This document shows, in pieces, positions 1 to 8,908 of a stretch of DNA of 64,000 nucleotides. The DNA lies in assembly GCA_934668375.1 (NCBI GenBank), contig CAKUNF010000002.1, forward strand, positions 1 through 64,000, written 5' to 3'. This stretch comes from an uncultured Parolsenella sp. (lineage in GTDB: Bacteria > Actinomycetota > Coriobacteriia > Coriobacteriales > Atopobiaceae). Numbering within the stretch: the stretch's first letter is position 1; each line of letters begins with the position of its first letter. The notes under the pieces were generated by a model that worked only from the letters and a program-made list of their open reading frames with translations, ran no database searches and was not told the origin of the DNA. The position numbers and the translations under genes were made by a program.

Positions 1-2844
1 AGCGACAAGGGCAGACAGCAGGCTCGAGTCCCCGGTTCTGGGAAGCTTCGCCGAGCCGTCAGAACGGCGAGCGACCGCCTGGACGATGTCTCCGCTCGTC
101 TCACGCCCCTCGTCGGTGGCGTTGCCCGGCTTCTCCCCGCCCGTCTCGGATCCCTCCGGGTCCTTCTCGCCAGGGGCGGGCGCAACGCGATCATAGTAGA
201 ACGTGAGCATCGCGGTGGAGCCATCGCCCGAGCAGGAGAGCCAACCGGTGCCGCCGTTGCGCACGGTCCATCCGGGAATGGCCTCTGCGGTGGCATCCTC
301 GAGGACCTCGAAGGAGTCGAACTCATGCGAGCCGATCTCCTCGTCCGTCGCGGCGTCCACATAGCGAATGACGTAGTGGTTGGGCCTCACGCCGAAATAC
401 GTGAAGCGAATGACGTTCGTGAGACCGTCCTCGGCCAGGTCGATCGTGCGAGCGGCGGCATCGCAGAAGCCCAGACCGCTGCGCCGATAGTCATGGGCGC
501 CCAGGGACTTTGCCGTCAGGGTCTGGCCCACGGTACCCACGCCGTACTCCGTCTCCAGCACACGACCATCTGCCGAGACATGCTCGATGCGGTAGGTGGT
601 GTCTTTGCTCAGCGACCTCCAGGCAGCCACGACGTGGGTGTCGCCCTGCAGCGCCAGGTCGAACGGGAAGAGCGCAAGACCACTCCCATCTGAGCCGGCA
701 TAGTACCAGCCCCCAAACTCGAACCCCTCGCGGGTTGGGTCCGCCGGGCGAGCGACCGTTCCGCCCCAGCCAATCGTCTGCGAGCCAACCGACGTACCGC
801 CCGCACTGTCGAAGGAGATCGTCACGTCTGGGCGAATCCACTTGGCGTAGAGGTTTACGCCACCGATGGGAATCTCAGTAACCGTCACGGGACTGCCGCT
901 GCACTCGGGGTTGTCATACCAGCCGGCAAAGACCATTCCGTCCGGAGCAACCAGGCTTATGCCGTCGACGTCAAGCGTGGCGCCCCAGCGCCCCGTCTGC
1001 TCGGAGACAAGCCCGCCTTGGGAGTAGAAGCCAACCGTGTAAGAGATCCTCTCCCATTTGATTTGGACAACGTTGCGCAAATCGGCCCTATAGCTAACTG
1101 AGTATTTTCCGCTGGATTTACTTACTCGCAGCCAACGGTCCCACTCAATCGTTGAGCGATCATTGCCGTCCCACACGTTCTTGGAACGCCGATACTCGCA
1201 CAGTCGGTAACCGTTTTTTTCGACGCTATTTACCCATCGCCGGGAATTTTCCGGACCCACGTCATGGTAAACATCGGGAGAATCGGCGTACGACCCATCG
1301 GCTTGCATGAACATATCGAACGCGTAGCCATCGTACATTCGCCTGGTATCAAAGAGGGCGCTCAGACAAGCATGCAGGGTGCCATCGCTTCCCCACGTGA
1401 AGTAAGAGTCGAACGAAGCGCCCCTTAGGTCAATCCAACCAACGGGATTAAGACCGCTAATGGAATCTTGATTCTTATGAAAACGCCAGCTAAAGAACTC
1501 TCCCTTGCCTCCCGCCGCCTTGTAGGATTGAATGGCTTCGTCGGGGCTCGGGTTTTCATACCGCCTGCCAAACTTGAGGGTAAACGACCCAAGGGAAACA
1601 ACGGGCGAGTCAGCGCTCGATTTTGCGCTTCGAGCGCCGACCTCAAACGTAACCGTCTTGAACTCGTACCACACGTCAATGACCGTGGAGCCATCGGCGG
1701 CAATGACCGTGGGGGCGCTCTCGCGTAGATAGTTGTAGTGACAGTACTTGCTCGTGCTGGTGCTTGTGGACAAGCGATCGGGTGACGTCGTGAGCTCTCC
1801 CGTCACGCCGACAATCGTTCTTGTCTCAAGCAGGCCATAGGAGGGTTCTCCGGCGCCCGTCCCTCCCTCGAGCTCTCCCCAATAACGGACGAGGTACGTG
1901 GTACGGGCGGGCTTCCACACGGCACGAGCCACAATGGTGTCATCGGGCAGGGTCGCTGGTAGCGCGTCCACGGCGCCGTCGCCGTCAATGTCCCAGCCAA
2001 CGAAGGAGTATCCCTGGCGCGTAGGCTTCTCGGGGGAGCCGTACGCCTCTCCCGAATTGCCGAAAACGGACGCGACGTAGGACCCGTTCGTCTCGAAGTA
2101 GATTCCTACCTTGCGGATCGTGTAGTCATAGCGGATGACAATGGTGGCCTTGCCGTCCATGCTCACCGTGCAGGAGCGCTCGGACTCGGGCGTCACGCAC
2201 TCGTAGCCGTCATAGGATTTTGGCGACGCCGTGGCCGTGGAGCCAATGGGGGCCGTGAGGTCTTCCGTCTCGGCAACGTAATACCTCTTGCCGCCCCTCT
2301 CGACCTGGCGCTCATGAATAACGCGGTAGATGGCCTCGGAGCTTTTGTAGGTGACAGACAGCTCGATGTCACGAGCATCGCCGGACACCGTGCCAGACAC
2401 CTGCGCCTGGGAGGAGTCGGCCAGCGTATAGCCACCAACCTCGGGGGACGCTACGTCATAGCAATCGCCGGACGAGAGCACCGAGCGATACGCCGGTGCT
2501 ATCTCGTTGCCCGCAGCGTCAACATAGCGAATGGTGAGGCGGTAGAGCCCCGCCTGCTCCCATGAGCCTGAGTCGGAGGACGACGTCTTGACCGCGCCCG
2601 TCTCGCCCGAGGGCTGCGCCAGCGAAGAACCCTCCCCCTGAGCCGTCGGCGCAAGCTGCTGGTCTGGCGCGTCCGCCGTCTGCGGCTGGAACGCGTCTTG
2701 CTGCTCTTCTGCCAGGGCGACAGATGGCATGAGCGTCCCCGCGCCCAACGCCACGGCCACACCCATCGCTGCCGCAGTTGCCGCACGACGCGACTTCCGA
2801 TGGCGATTGGCGCTGGCAGACGAAGCGTCATAAGAGTTCATCAT
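1..2844 (-). CDS. LPXTG-anchored surface protein with InlB/MucBP-like repeats (partial at C-terminus)
   Basis: The frame is open from an ATG at 2844 to the window edge (948 residues, C-terminus missing). Residues 1-45 form a long Gram-positive signal peptide (SRR, hydrophobic core, likely cut after SVALA). Many beta-type repeats follow: MucBP-like units near residues 98-170, 750 and 820, and InlB B-repeat/Flg_new-like units ending in GWY or AKW near 245-310 and 600-740. Residues 934-938 are LPRTG, preceded by an acidic, Gly-rich linker and followed by a hydrophobic stretch that runs off the window. Sortase would link it to peptidoglycan at LPRTG. The role is probably adhesion or matrix binding, but no binding domain is recognised. 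A GGGGAGG ribosome site precedes the ATG. Only about 20-30 residues (membrane span and basic tail) are probably missing. Confidence 0.88.
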   Translation of the reverse strand, partial: MMNSYDASSASANRHRKSRRAATAAAMGVAVALGAGTLMPSVALAEEQQDAFQPQTADAPDQQLAPTAQGEGSSLAQPSGETGAVKTSSSDSGSWEQAGLYRLTIRYVDAAGNEIAPAYRSVLSSGDCYDVASPEVGGYTLADSSQAQVSGTVSGDARDIELSVTYKSSEAIYRVIHERQVERGGKRYYVAETEDLTAPIGSTATASPKSYDGYECVTPESERSCTVSMDGKATIVIRYDYTIRKVGIYFETNGSYVASVFGNSGEAYGSPEKPTRQGYSFVGWDIDGDGAVDALPATLPDDTIVARAVWKPARTTYLVRYWGELEGGTGAGEPSYGLLETRTIVGVTGELTTSPDRLSTSTSTSKYCHYNYLRESAPTVIAADGSTVIDVWYEFKTVTFEVGARSAKSSADSPVVSLGSFTLKFGRRYENPSPDEAIQSYKAAGGKGEFFSWRFHKNQDSISGLNPVGWIDLRGASFDSYFTWGSDGTLHACLSALFDTRRMYDGYAFDMFMQADGSYADSPDVYHDVGPENSRRWVNSVEKNGYRLCEYRRSKNVWDGNDRSTIEWDRWLRVSKSSGKYSVSYRADLRNVVQIKWERISYTVGFYSQGGLVSEQTGRWGATLDVDGISLVAPDGMVFAGWYDNPECSGSPVTVTEIPIGGVNLYAKWIRPDVTISFDSAGGTSVGSQTIGWGGTVARPADPTREGFEFGGWYYAGSDGSGLALFPFDLALQGDTHVVAAWRSLSKDTTYRIEHVSADGRVLETEYGVGTVGQTLTAKSLGAHDYRRSGLGFCDAAARTIDLAEDGLTNVIRFTYFGVRPNHYVIRYVDAATDEEIGSHEFDSFEVLEDATAEAIPGWTVRNGGTGWLSCSGDGSTAMLTFYYDRVAPAPGEKDPEGSETGGEKPGNATDEGRETSGDIVQAVARRSDGSAKLPRTGDSSLLSALVA

Positions 2845-3009
2845 GGCAAGCCTCCCCTTGTCCATGCATGTCCAGGACCCGAATCACTCGGAAACCCGCA
2901 CATGAGATGACCTAAGACTGAACCCTATGTATAAGCCTTTTCTTAAAGGAGGGGACACTACTTTTCAGCAAGCGACTACAGCGAGCCGATGAACGATGCG
3001 GCGCGAGGG

Positions 3010-4068
3010 CTAGCCAACGAGATGCGTCCAGTCGCTGAATAGGTAACGGCGAAGCTCGCGCTCGTGCCTCAGGTGGGCCGGAGTTGGCGGGCTATACCGC
3101 TGGCCACGAAGCTTCGTGATGTGGTGGACAAGCTGCTCGAATTGGGCCTCGTCGAAGATTTGCGAAAACGTTGCAGGCAAGACCGTCAGCCCGGCCATCT
3201 GAAGCGCCAGGAACCTGTCGGAGTCGCTCAGGGCAGACCCGCTCGCATCATGGATGAGCCGGCTCTGGCACTCGAGGTCGATGTCTGGGCCCCTCTCCCC
3301 CGGAAGGAAGATGTCAGCCACGCAATATGACCTCCCGGCAACCCTGCGCGCTGGAGCCGAAAGGTCGATTCGCTCGTTGACCAGCAAGTTCGTGATTCCC
3401 CTACCACCCAGGCGACGGTCGAGCCCAAGAAGGAGGGCGGTCTGGACCTCAAAGGGCGAGGCCGCTGGCCCGCGAACGGCAGTCGCCGCCCGAACAAGCG
3501 CCCTATGCCCGCGCAGGCCTCCCGTCTGCGCGGCAAACGAGCGAAGGTCGTCCACCGACATCAGGGGCGGACGCCGCCAGAGGTCCGTGTCCGTGCCGTC
3601 CGTAGAGCGAACACGACGCCAAGCCCCGGGCATCGCGACCACAGCGCGATTCCGCGGGCTTGCGAGCGCCTGCTCCAGCTTCCTGGACGGGGCGAAAACG
3701 GCGAAGGTCCCGCACATCTCGTAGGCAGCCATCGCAAGCACGGGGAACGGGACATGCGGGACGAGCGTCAGCAACGTAAGGGCTGGGGAGCAGACGTCGA
3801 AGCCAAGCTCGCTTTCAAAGACAGAACCCGCAGGCAGCTCACCAGAGCACGCGTGGTTTGCAAAATGCTTCGTGGAACTCCTGCGGCCCTCGTCCAGGAA
3901 AAGCCTGTGCAACGGAAGGCCAAGGATGTCCCTTACGACGGGATGCTCCACGAGGCCCTTGCGGCTGGCGGGCATGCTCCCGCTGGGCAGGGGCGGGCAC
4001 AGAGCCAATACCTGCGGCGGAATTCGCCAATATCGAAACGCGCTGGGCCCGCTTACGACTCCGTCCAT
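3010..4068 (-). CDS. Hypothetical protein with DUF559/Vsr-like C-terminal fold (possible AbiEi-type relative)
   Basis: A 352-residue protein. The ATG at 4068 is chosen because GGAGGGGGAG lies just upstream; the frame stays open to 4221 but without a ribosome site. The last 100 residues contain CVADIFLP, then DIDLECQS, a His, and DSDRFLALQMAGLTVLPAT, which follows the pattern of DUF559/Vsr-type PD-(D/E)XK nucleases (D, ExK, H, D..R..L...G..V...T). The usual Lys of ExK reads Gln here (E-C-Q), so catalytic activity is doubtful. The middle part (SPALTLL, then AYEMCGTF) resembles AbiEi-type antitoxin proteins, but weakly. No toxin partner is adjacent. It stands alone between the surface protein and pdxR. 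The function is unknown. Confidence 0.6.
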   Translation of the reverse strand: MDGVVSGPSAFRYWRIPPQVLALCPPLPSGSMPASRKGLVEHPVVRDILGLPLHRLFLDEGRRSSTKHFANHACSGELPAGSVFESELGFDVCSPALTLLTLVPHVPFPVLAMAAYEMCGTFAVFAPSRKLEQALASPRNRAVVAMPGAWRRVRSTDGTDTDLWRRPPLMSVDDLRSFAAQTGGLRGHRALVRAATAVRGPAASPFEVQTALLLGLDRRLGGRGITNLLVNERIDLSAPARRVAGRSYCVADIFLPGERGPDIDLECQSRLIHDASGSALSDSDRFLALQMAGLTVLPATFSQIFDEAQFEQLVHHITKLRGQRYSPPTPAHLRHERELRRYLFSDWTHLVG

Positions 4069-4404
4069 GGCTCCCCCTCCCGAGTTTCGGGACAAGGTAC
4101 CAGGGCACGGTACAAAACGAGGGCACGGCCGCTGATTTTTCGGCAAGCGACGCATTGCGACGCCAAGCCTAATCAAGTATTTCATACCAGATGCCGACAG
4201 GGGCGAATAGACGAGCGCCATCGAACCAGTTTACTTGGGGTTTACCAATCAAAAATGGGCGCTTACTAGGCCGTGAGGCAATTTGGTATGCATAACTTGA
4301 TTAGGCCTGCGCAAGGATGCAACTTGCAACCCACCAGAGAGCGAATTGACCGACATGCGCGGCCGAAACCCACCGCCCCACCGATGGAAAAGCAAGTCGG
4401 TCAT
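4069..4404. other. Intergenic region with a 22-bp imperfect inverted repeat
   Basis: This 336-base gap lies between pdxR and the gene at 3010-4068. Arms at 4167-4188 and 4285-4306 match at 19 of 22 positions as inverted copies; the shared core is GCCTAATCAAGT ending in CATACC. The left arm lies in the 5' extension of the 3010-4068 frame. No gene is seen here. It may be an operator pair or a relic of a duplicated gene start. Confidence 0.55.
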
Positions 4405-5799
4405 CTAATCAATCCGCAAGTCAGCGAAACGCCCGGCCTCCCCGCGCCCGAGAGCGTCATAGGCCACGACAAAACGCGCGGCGCCATCGTCAAAGCCGTT
4501 CGCCTCGTCCCACAGGAAGCGACGCATGGGAACGATGCCTTCCTCGGGTATTCCCAGCTCAGTGGCCCGACGAATGACCGCGTCCACATCGCGGACGCCC
4601 TCGATGGCAAGCACCGCATGCAGACCAGCGTCAGCCTCCTCGATACGGATGCGCTCCGCATCCGCTCGCGAGCGCAGGGCGCTCGCGAGCGCATCGCGCA
4701 CGTCGCGGCAACGCTTTCGCACGCGCGCCACATGACGCTCGTACTCACCACTCTCAAGGATGCGCGCAAGCGTCACCTGCTGTACCGAACTCACCGTGCT
4801 GGAATAAAACCCCAGCTCACGCTCAAAGCGCTCCATCAGCTCCGCGGGCAGCACCATATAGGCGAGGCGCAGTGCGCTGCCCAGGCTCTTTGAGAACGTG
4901 TTCGTGTAGATAACGCTCCCGTCCGCGTCGATGCTCAGCAGCGCGGGAACGGGACGCCCGGACAGCCTGAACTCGCAGTCGTAGTCATCCTCCACAAGCC
5001 AACGACCGTCGCGCGCCGCCGCCCATCCCAGCAACTCATAACGCCTGCTGATGGACGTCACGCGCCCCGTGGGAAACTGATGCGACGGCATGAGGTGGAG
5101 CACGTCCGCATCCCCCAGCGCATCCACGCGAACGCCCTGGTGATCGAGCGGCACGTGACGCACGCGTTGACCGCATGCCTCGTAGATCCTCGTGAGCCTC
5201 ACATATCCCGGGTCCTCAACGGCAAACTCGCGCCCGATGCCCACAAGCTGGGAAATCATCACGTCGAGCATCTGGGCGCCGGCACCAACGACAACGCACG
5301 CGGGGTCCACCGCAAGGCCGCGCGTTGCCCGCAGGTGACTCGCGATGGCACGACGCAGGCGCGGCGAGCCCTGGGCGGGAGCCCGGGCGAACACCTCTTC
5401 CTCCGGCTCGCTCGCAAGCGTCTGGCGCAGCGCCCTTGCCCAGAGGCGCGCCGCATCGCCCGAGAAGGCCGAGGAGCTCGTGAGGTCAGCCCCGTCATCA
5501 ACCGCCGGAGCGGTGGGGCCATCCGCTCCTGCAGCCGCCATCGGCACGATGCCCGCGGGCACCTCGCACGCAAAGTAGCCGCTGCGCGCCCGCGAGAACA
5601 CGTAGCCCTCCGCCACAAGCTGGGCATACGCAGCCTCAACCGTCACGACGCTCACACCAAGATGCTGGGCCAGCGAACGCTTGGAAGGCAGTCGCTGTCC
5701 ACTCGCGATGGCACCGCGAAGGATGTCGTCACGAACTTGCTGGTAGAGATACTCATAGAGCGAGCAGTCCCCACGAGCCTCGAGATTGTAGTCAAGCAT
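4405..5799 (-). CDS. pdxR: MocR-family regulator, PdxR (GntR HTH plus aminotransferase fold)
   Basis: A 464-residue fusion of an N-terminal GntR winged helix (residues 10-80, with LPSKRSLAQHLGVSVVTVEAAY) and a class I aminotransferase-like domain (about 115-460). The PLP lysine is in NTFSKSL near residue 300. MocR proteins sense PLP through this domain; PdxR members control PLP synthesis. It is transcribed divergently from pdxS, the classic PdxR arrangement, with repeated ATCTGGCCTTAT boxes in the shared intergenic region. One box overlaps its own start codon, suggesting autoregulation. The function call rests on domain order and context and is strong. Confidence 0.9.
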   Translation of the reverse strand: MLDYNLEARGDCSLYEYLYQQVRDDILRGAIASGQRLPSKRSLAQHLGVSVVTVEAAYAQLVAEGYVFSRARSGYFACEVPAGIVPMAAAGADGPTAPAVDDGADLTSSSAFSGDAARLWARALRQTLASEPEEEVFARAPAQGSPRLRRAIASHLRATRGLAVDPACVVVGAGAQMLDVMISQLVGIGREFAVEDPGYVRLTRIYEACGQRVRHVPLDHQGVRVDALGDADVLHLMPSHQFPTGRVTSISRRYELLGWAAARDGRWLVEDDYDCEFRLSGRPVPALLSIDADGSVIYTNTFSKSLGSALRLAYMVLPAELMERFERELGFYSSTVSSVQQVTLARILESGEYERHVARVRKRCRDVRDALASALRSRADAERIRIEEADAGLHAVLAIEGVRDVDAVIRRATELGIPEEGIVPMRRFLWDEANGFDDGAARFVVAYDALGRGEAGRFADLRID

Positions 5800-5834
5800 C
5801 TGGCCTTATCCTCTGCGCAATCTGGCCTTATTCT
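5798..5834. promoter_or_regulatory. Candidate PdxR operator: two direct repeats
   Basis: ATCTGGCCTTAT occurs at 5798-5809 and again at 5820-5831, 22 bp apart (about two helical turns), both followed by a CT-containing tail. The first copy overlaps the pdxR start codon. MocR regulators typically bind paired direct repeats, so these are the best candidate PdxR sites. Confidence 0.65.
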
Positions 5835-5870
5835 GACCTGACAAGTTTCTCATCAACTGGATATTTTGCC

Positions 5871-5879
5871 AAGGCCAGA
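5871..5879. promoter_or_regulatory. Candidate third PdxR half-site, inverted
   Basis: AAGGCCAGA at 5871-5879 is the reverse complement of TCTGGCCTT, the core of the two direct repeats at 5798-5834. Direct plus inverted repeats have been described for PdxR promoters. It lies between those boxes and pdxS. Confidence 0.5.
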
Positions 5880-5932
5880 GCACGCGTAGGGTATCGAGCC
5901 ACCAAACGGCACCGCAACCCCAGGAGGCTCCC

Positions 5933-6811
5933 ATGACCGCCAATGACCGCGTCCAACTCAACCGCCAGCTCGCCCAGATGCTCAAGGGCGGCGTCATCAT
6001 GGACGTCACCACGCCCGAGCAGGCTCGCATCGCCGAGGAGGCCGGCGCCTGCGCCGTCATGGCCCTCGAGCGCATCCCGGCAGACATCCGCGCGGCCGGC
6101 GGCGTCTCCCGCATGAGCGATCCGGCCATGATCGCGGGCATCCAGCAGGCCGTCTCCATCCCCGTCATGGCAAAGTGCCGCATCGGCCACATCGTGGAGG
6201 CGCAGGTCCTGCAGGCCATCGAGATCGACTACATCGACGAGTCCGAGGTCCTCACCCCCGCAGACGACACCCACCACATCGACAAGACCCAGTTCGACGT
6301 GCCGTTCGTCTGCGGCGCGCGCGACCTCGGCGAGGCCCTGCGCCGCATGGCCGAGGGTGCCACGATGATCCGCACCAAAGGCGAGCCGGGCACCGGCGAC
6401 GTCGTACAGGCCGTGCGCCACATGCGCAAGATCAACAAGCAGATACGCGACGTCGCGGCCCTGCGAGACGACGAGCTCTTCGAGGCGGCCAAGCAGCTCG
6501 CCGTACCCCTCGACCAGCTGCGTTACGTCCACGAGAACGGCAAGCTCCCCGTGGTGAACTTCGCCGCCGGAGGGGTGGCCACCCCGGCAGACGCCGCTCT
6601 CATGATGCAGCTCGGCGCCGAGGGCGTCTTCGTGGGCTCGGGCATCTTCAAGTCCGGCGACCCCGCCCGCCGCGCCGCGGCTATCGTGAAGGCCGTCGCC
6701 AACTACACGGACGCCAAGCTCATCGCCGAGCTCTCCGCCAACCTCGGCGATGCCATGGTGGGCATCAACGCCGATGAGATCGACATCATCATGGAGGAGC
6801 GTGGTCGCTAG
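5933..6811 (+). CDS. pdxS: Pyridoxal 5'-phosphate synthase, lyase subunit PdxS
   Basis: A 292-residue TIM-barrel enzyme of normal family length. It makes PLP from ribose 5-phosphate, glyceraldehyde 3-phosphate and ammonia supplied by PdxT. Visible motifs are [13 protein letters not shown] near the N-terminus, the ribose-5-phosphate lysine in VMAKCRIGH (about residue 81), the second lysine in [11 protein letters not shown] (about 149) and the phosphate loop [11 protein letters not shown]. An AGGAGG-type ribosome site precedes the ATG. The stop overlaps the GTG start of pdxT by one base. Control is probably by the divergent PdxR. Confidence 0.97.
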   Translation: MTANDRVQLNRQLAQMLKGGVIMDVTTPEQARIAEEAGACAVMALERIPADIRAAGGVSRMSDPAMIAGIQQAVSIPVMAKCRIGHIVEAQVLQAIEIDYIDESEVLTPADDTHHIDKTQFDVPFVCGARDLGEALRRMAEGATMIRTKGEPGTGDVVQAVRHMRKINKQIRDVAALRDDELFEAAKQLAVPLDQLRYVHENGKLPVVNFAAGGVATPADAALMMQLGAEGVFVGSGIFKSGDPARRAAAIVKAVANYTDAKLIAELSANLGDAMVGINADEIDIIMEERGR

Positions 6812-7377
6812 TGGCAACCGCAGTGCTGGCCGTACAGGGGGCGTTTGCCGAGCATGAGGCTATGCTTGCAAGGCTGGGCGAGCAGTGCGTGGAGCTTCGC
6901 CAGGCCGCAGACCTCGAGCAGGACTTCGACCGGCTCGTGCTGCCCGGTGGCGAGTCAACAACGCAGGGTAAGCTGCTCGCCGAGCTTGGCATGCTCGGTC
7001 CGCTGCGCGAGCGCATCGATGCCGGCATGCCCGTGCTTGCCACCTGCGCCGGCCTCATCCTTCTCGCAAAACGCCTGGACGCGCACGACGACCGCGGCAC
7101 CCCGCGCCTCGCCACGATGGACGCGCTCGTGCGTCGCAATGCCTACGGCCGGCAGCTCGGCAGCTTCCGCACGTCGCTCGAGCTCGACGGCCTGGGCCCT
7201 GTGCCCGCCACGTTCATCCGCGCACCGTTCGTGATGGAGACGGGCACGGGCGTCAAGACGCTTGCCGCCTTAGACGGCAACGTCGTGGCCGTGCGGCAGG
7301 GCAACCAGCTCGGCCTGGCCTTCCACCCCGAGCTCGACGAAGACACCCGCATCCACGAGCTCTTCCTCGGGATGTAG
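6811..7377 (+). CDS. pdxT: Pyridoxal 5'-phosphate synthase, glutaminase subunit PdxT
   Basis: A 188-residue class I glutamine amidotransferase that delivers ammonia to PdxS. The GTG start shares its G with the pdxS stop (TAGTG), giving translational coupling. The oxyanion motif LPGGESTT, the nucleophile Cys near residue 79 (ATCAGLILL) and the His-x-Glu of FHPEL near the C-terminus complete the triad. Length and motifs are standard for the family. Confidence 0.97.
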   Translation: MATAVLAVQGAFAEHEAMLARLGEQCVELRQAADLEQDFDRLVLPGGESTTQGKLLAELGMLGPLRERIDAGMPVLATCAGLILLAKRLDAHDDRGTPRLATMDALVRRNAYGRQLGSFRTSLELDGLGPVPATFIRAPFVMETGTGVKTLAALDGNVVAVRQGNQLGLAFHPELDEDTRIHELFLGM

Positions 7378-7534
7378 ACAAGCAACAGACGAACCTGCGC
7401 GCAACCCCGCGGGGCGGCAGCGATTCCATGGATAGCCAAAGGAGTCGCCGCCGTCCCGCGCCATGCGTTGTAATCTAGGGTGTTGCAATCAAACGGTCGC
7501 ACGCGCGGCATCACAATACGGGGAGCACCACCAC

Positions 7535-7927
7535 ATGGTTCTCAACATGCTCAAGGGCAAGATTCACCGAGCCACGGTCACGCAGGCTGAGGTCGACTAC
7601 ATCGGGTCCATCACCATCGACCAGGACCTCATGGATGCCGCCGGCATCCTGGAGTACGAGAAGGTGCAGGTGGCAGACGTGGAGCGTGGCACGCGACTGG
7701 AGACCTACGTCATCTCCGGCGAGCCGGGCAGCGGCGTGATCTGCCTCAATGGCGCGGCCGCCCACCTCGTGACCCCCGGAGACAAGGTCATCATCATGTG
7801 CTATGCCCAGATGACGCCCGAGGAGGCCCGCGAGAGCAAGCCCCGCGTCGTCTTCGTGGACGAGAGCAACAAGATCGCGCGCCTCACGCGCTACGAGCGC
7901 CACGGCCGCCTCGAGGACCTCGCCTAG
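7535..7927 (+). CDS. panD: Aspartate 1-decarboxylase
   Basis: A 130-residue pyruvoyl enzyme that makes beta-alanine for pantothenate. Self-cleavage occurs at Gly24-Ser25 ([10 protein letters not shown]), exactly where family members carry it when counted from the ATG at 7535; GGGGAG 9 bases upstream supports that start over the longer frame from 7463. The conserved NGAAAHL and [10 protein letters not shown] segments are present. It probably forms a transcription unit with the membrane protein at 7958. No panB or panC is in the window. Confidence 0.95.
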   Translation: MVLNMLKGKIHRATVTQAEVDYIGSITIDQDLMDAAGILEYEKVQVADVERGTRLETYVISGEPGSGVICLNGAAAHLVTPGDKVIIMCYAQMTPEEARESKPRVVFVDESNKIARLTRYERHGRLEDLA

Positions 7928-7957
7928 CGCGCCGCCCCACCCACGAGAGGACACGTC

Positions 7958-8827
7958 ATGGACGAGAACAGCACGCAGCCCGCACAGCCGCAGCCAAGCC
8001 CCGCGCCCACCGGTGCCCCGCATCCCGCTCCCGCACCGCAGCCGCAGCAGACTCCCGCGCCGCAGCCGGCCGTCATCGAGAGCGCCAGCGCCACCACCTC
8101 GACCGACAACCACTCCGGCGCTGCGCCCTACGTCATCGTCGTGTCCGCGCTCGCAGTGCTCGTCGCCCTCTCGCTCGCCCTCGCAAACATCGTCGCGGCA
8201 GCGGGAGAGGCCATCGGCGACGCGTTTGACGAGGACTACTACGACAGCTTCGACTATGACGACTTCCTCGGCGACCTCGACGACGACCTCGACCCCCAGG
8301 GCAGCGCCGGTCACGACCTCACGGCCGACAACGTCTTTGACGAGGATCTCACCTGCACCGACTACACCGTGGATGACTACGTCTTTGCCTCCGACTACTC
8401 GGGCTCCCAGCAGTCGGTCTCGACCTACGTCAAGTCGCTCGCCAAGACCGACGCCGAGGCATCGGGCCAGGTAGCGGGCCATCTGCGTGCCGCAGCGGCC
8501 GCCACGGACGACGCCACGCGCGCAGACGAGCTCGCCCAGGCAGCCGCCGTCTGCCAGGACGCCACGGCCGCCATCGACGCGCTTGCTCAGCCCGATGCCT
8601 CCGCCATCACCGGAGACGCCGCGGACGACATCCTCGAGGACCTCGCGGAGGGCCGCGACGCCACGAAGCAACGCTGGGACAAGCTGACCCAGCTCGTCGA
8701 GATTCTCGCCTCGCCAGAGGGCCACACCTCCTCCGAGCTCGCAGATCTCGACAATGACGCGGGAAACGTCACCGACCCCGCCATCTACCTCACGCGCGCG
8801 CTGAGCACCTCGGCGGCCCACAAGTAG
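7958..8827 (+). CDS. Hypothetical single-pass membrane protein, Pro/Gln-rich N-terminus
   Basis: A 289-residue protein of unknown function. Residues 1-45 are rich in Pro, Ala and Gln (cytoplasmic, low complexity). One membrane helix follows at about residues 52-80 (VIVVSALAVLVALSLALANI). Then come a very acidic Asp/Tyr-rich stretch (DEDYYDSFDYDDFLGDLDDD) and an Ala-rich helical outer domain that resembles the helical domain of small Gram-positive lipoproteins. GAGAGG precedes the ATG. It sits 30 bases after panD and before thyA, with no obvious link to either. Confidence 0.75.
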   Translation: MDENSTQPAQPQPSPAPTGAPHPAPAPQPQQTPAPQPAVIESASATTSTDNHSGAAPYVIVVSALAVLVALSLALANIVAAAGEAIGDAFDEDYYDSFDYDDFLGDLDDDLDPQGSAGHDLTADNVFDEDLTCTDYTVDDYVFASDYSGSQQSVSTYVKSLAKTDAEASGQVAGHLRAAAAATDDATRADELAQAAAVCQDATAAIDALAQPDASAITGDAADDILEDLAEGRDATKQRWDKLTQLVEILASPEGHTSSELADLDNDAGNVTDPAIYLTRALSTSAAHK

Positions 8828-8908
8828 CGCGCGTCGACCGCAACCGCGCGAGGGTACCCGTGCCAGGCACGCACCCCCTGCCCGCGCCACCTGCAAGAAA
8901 GGAACCCC

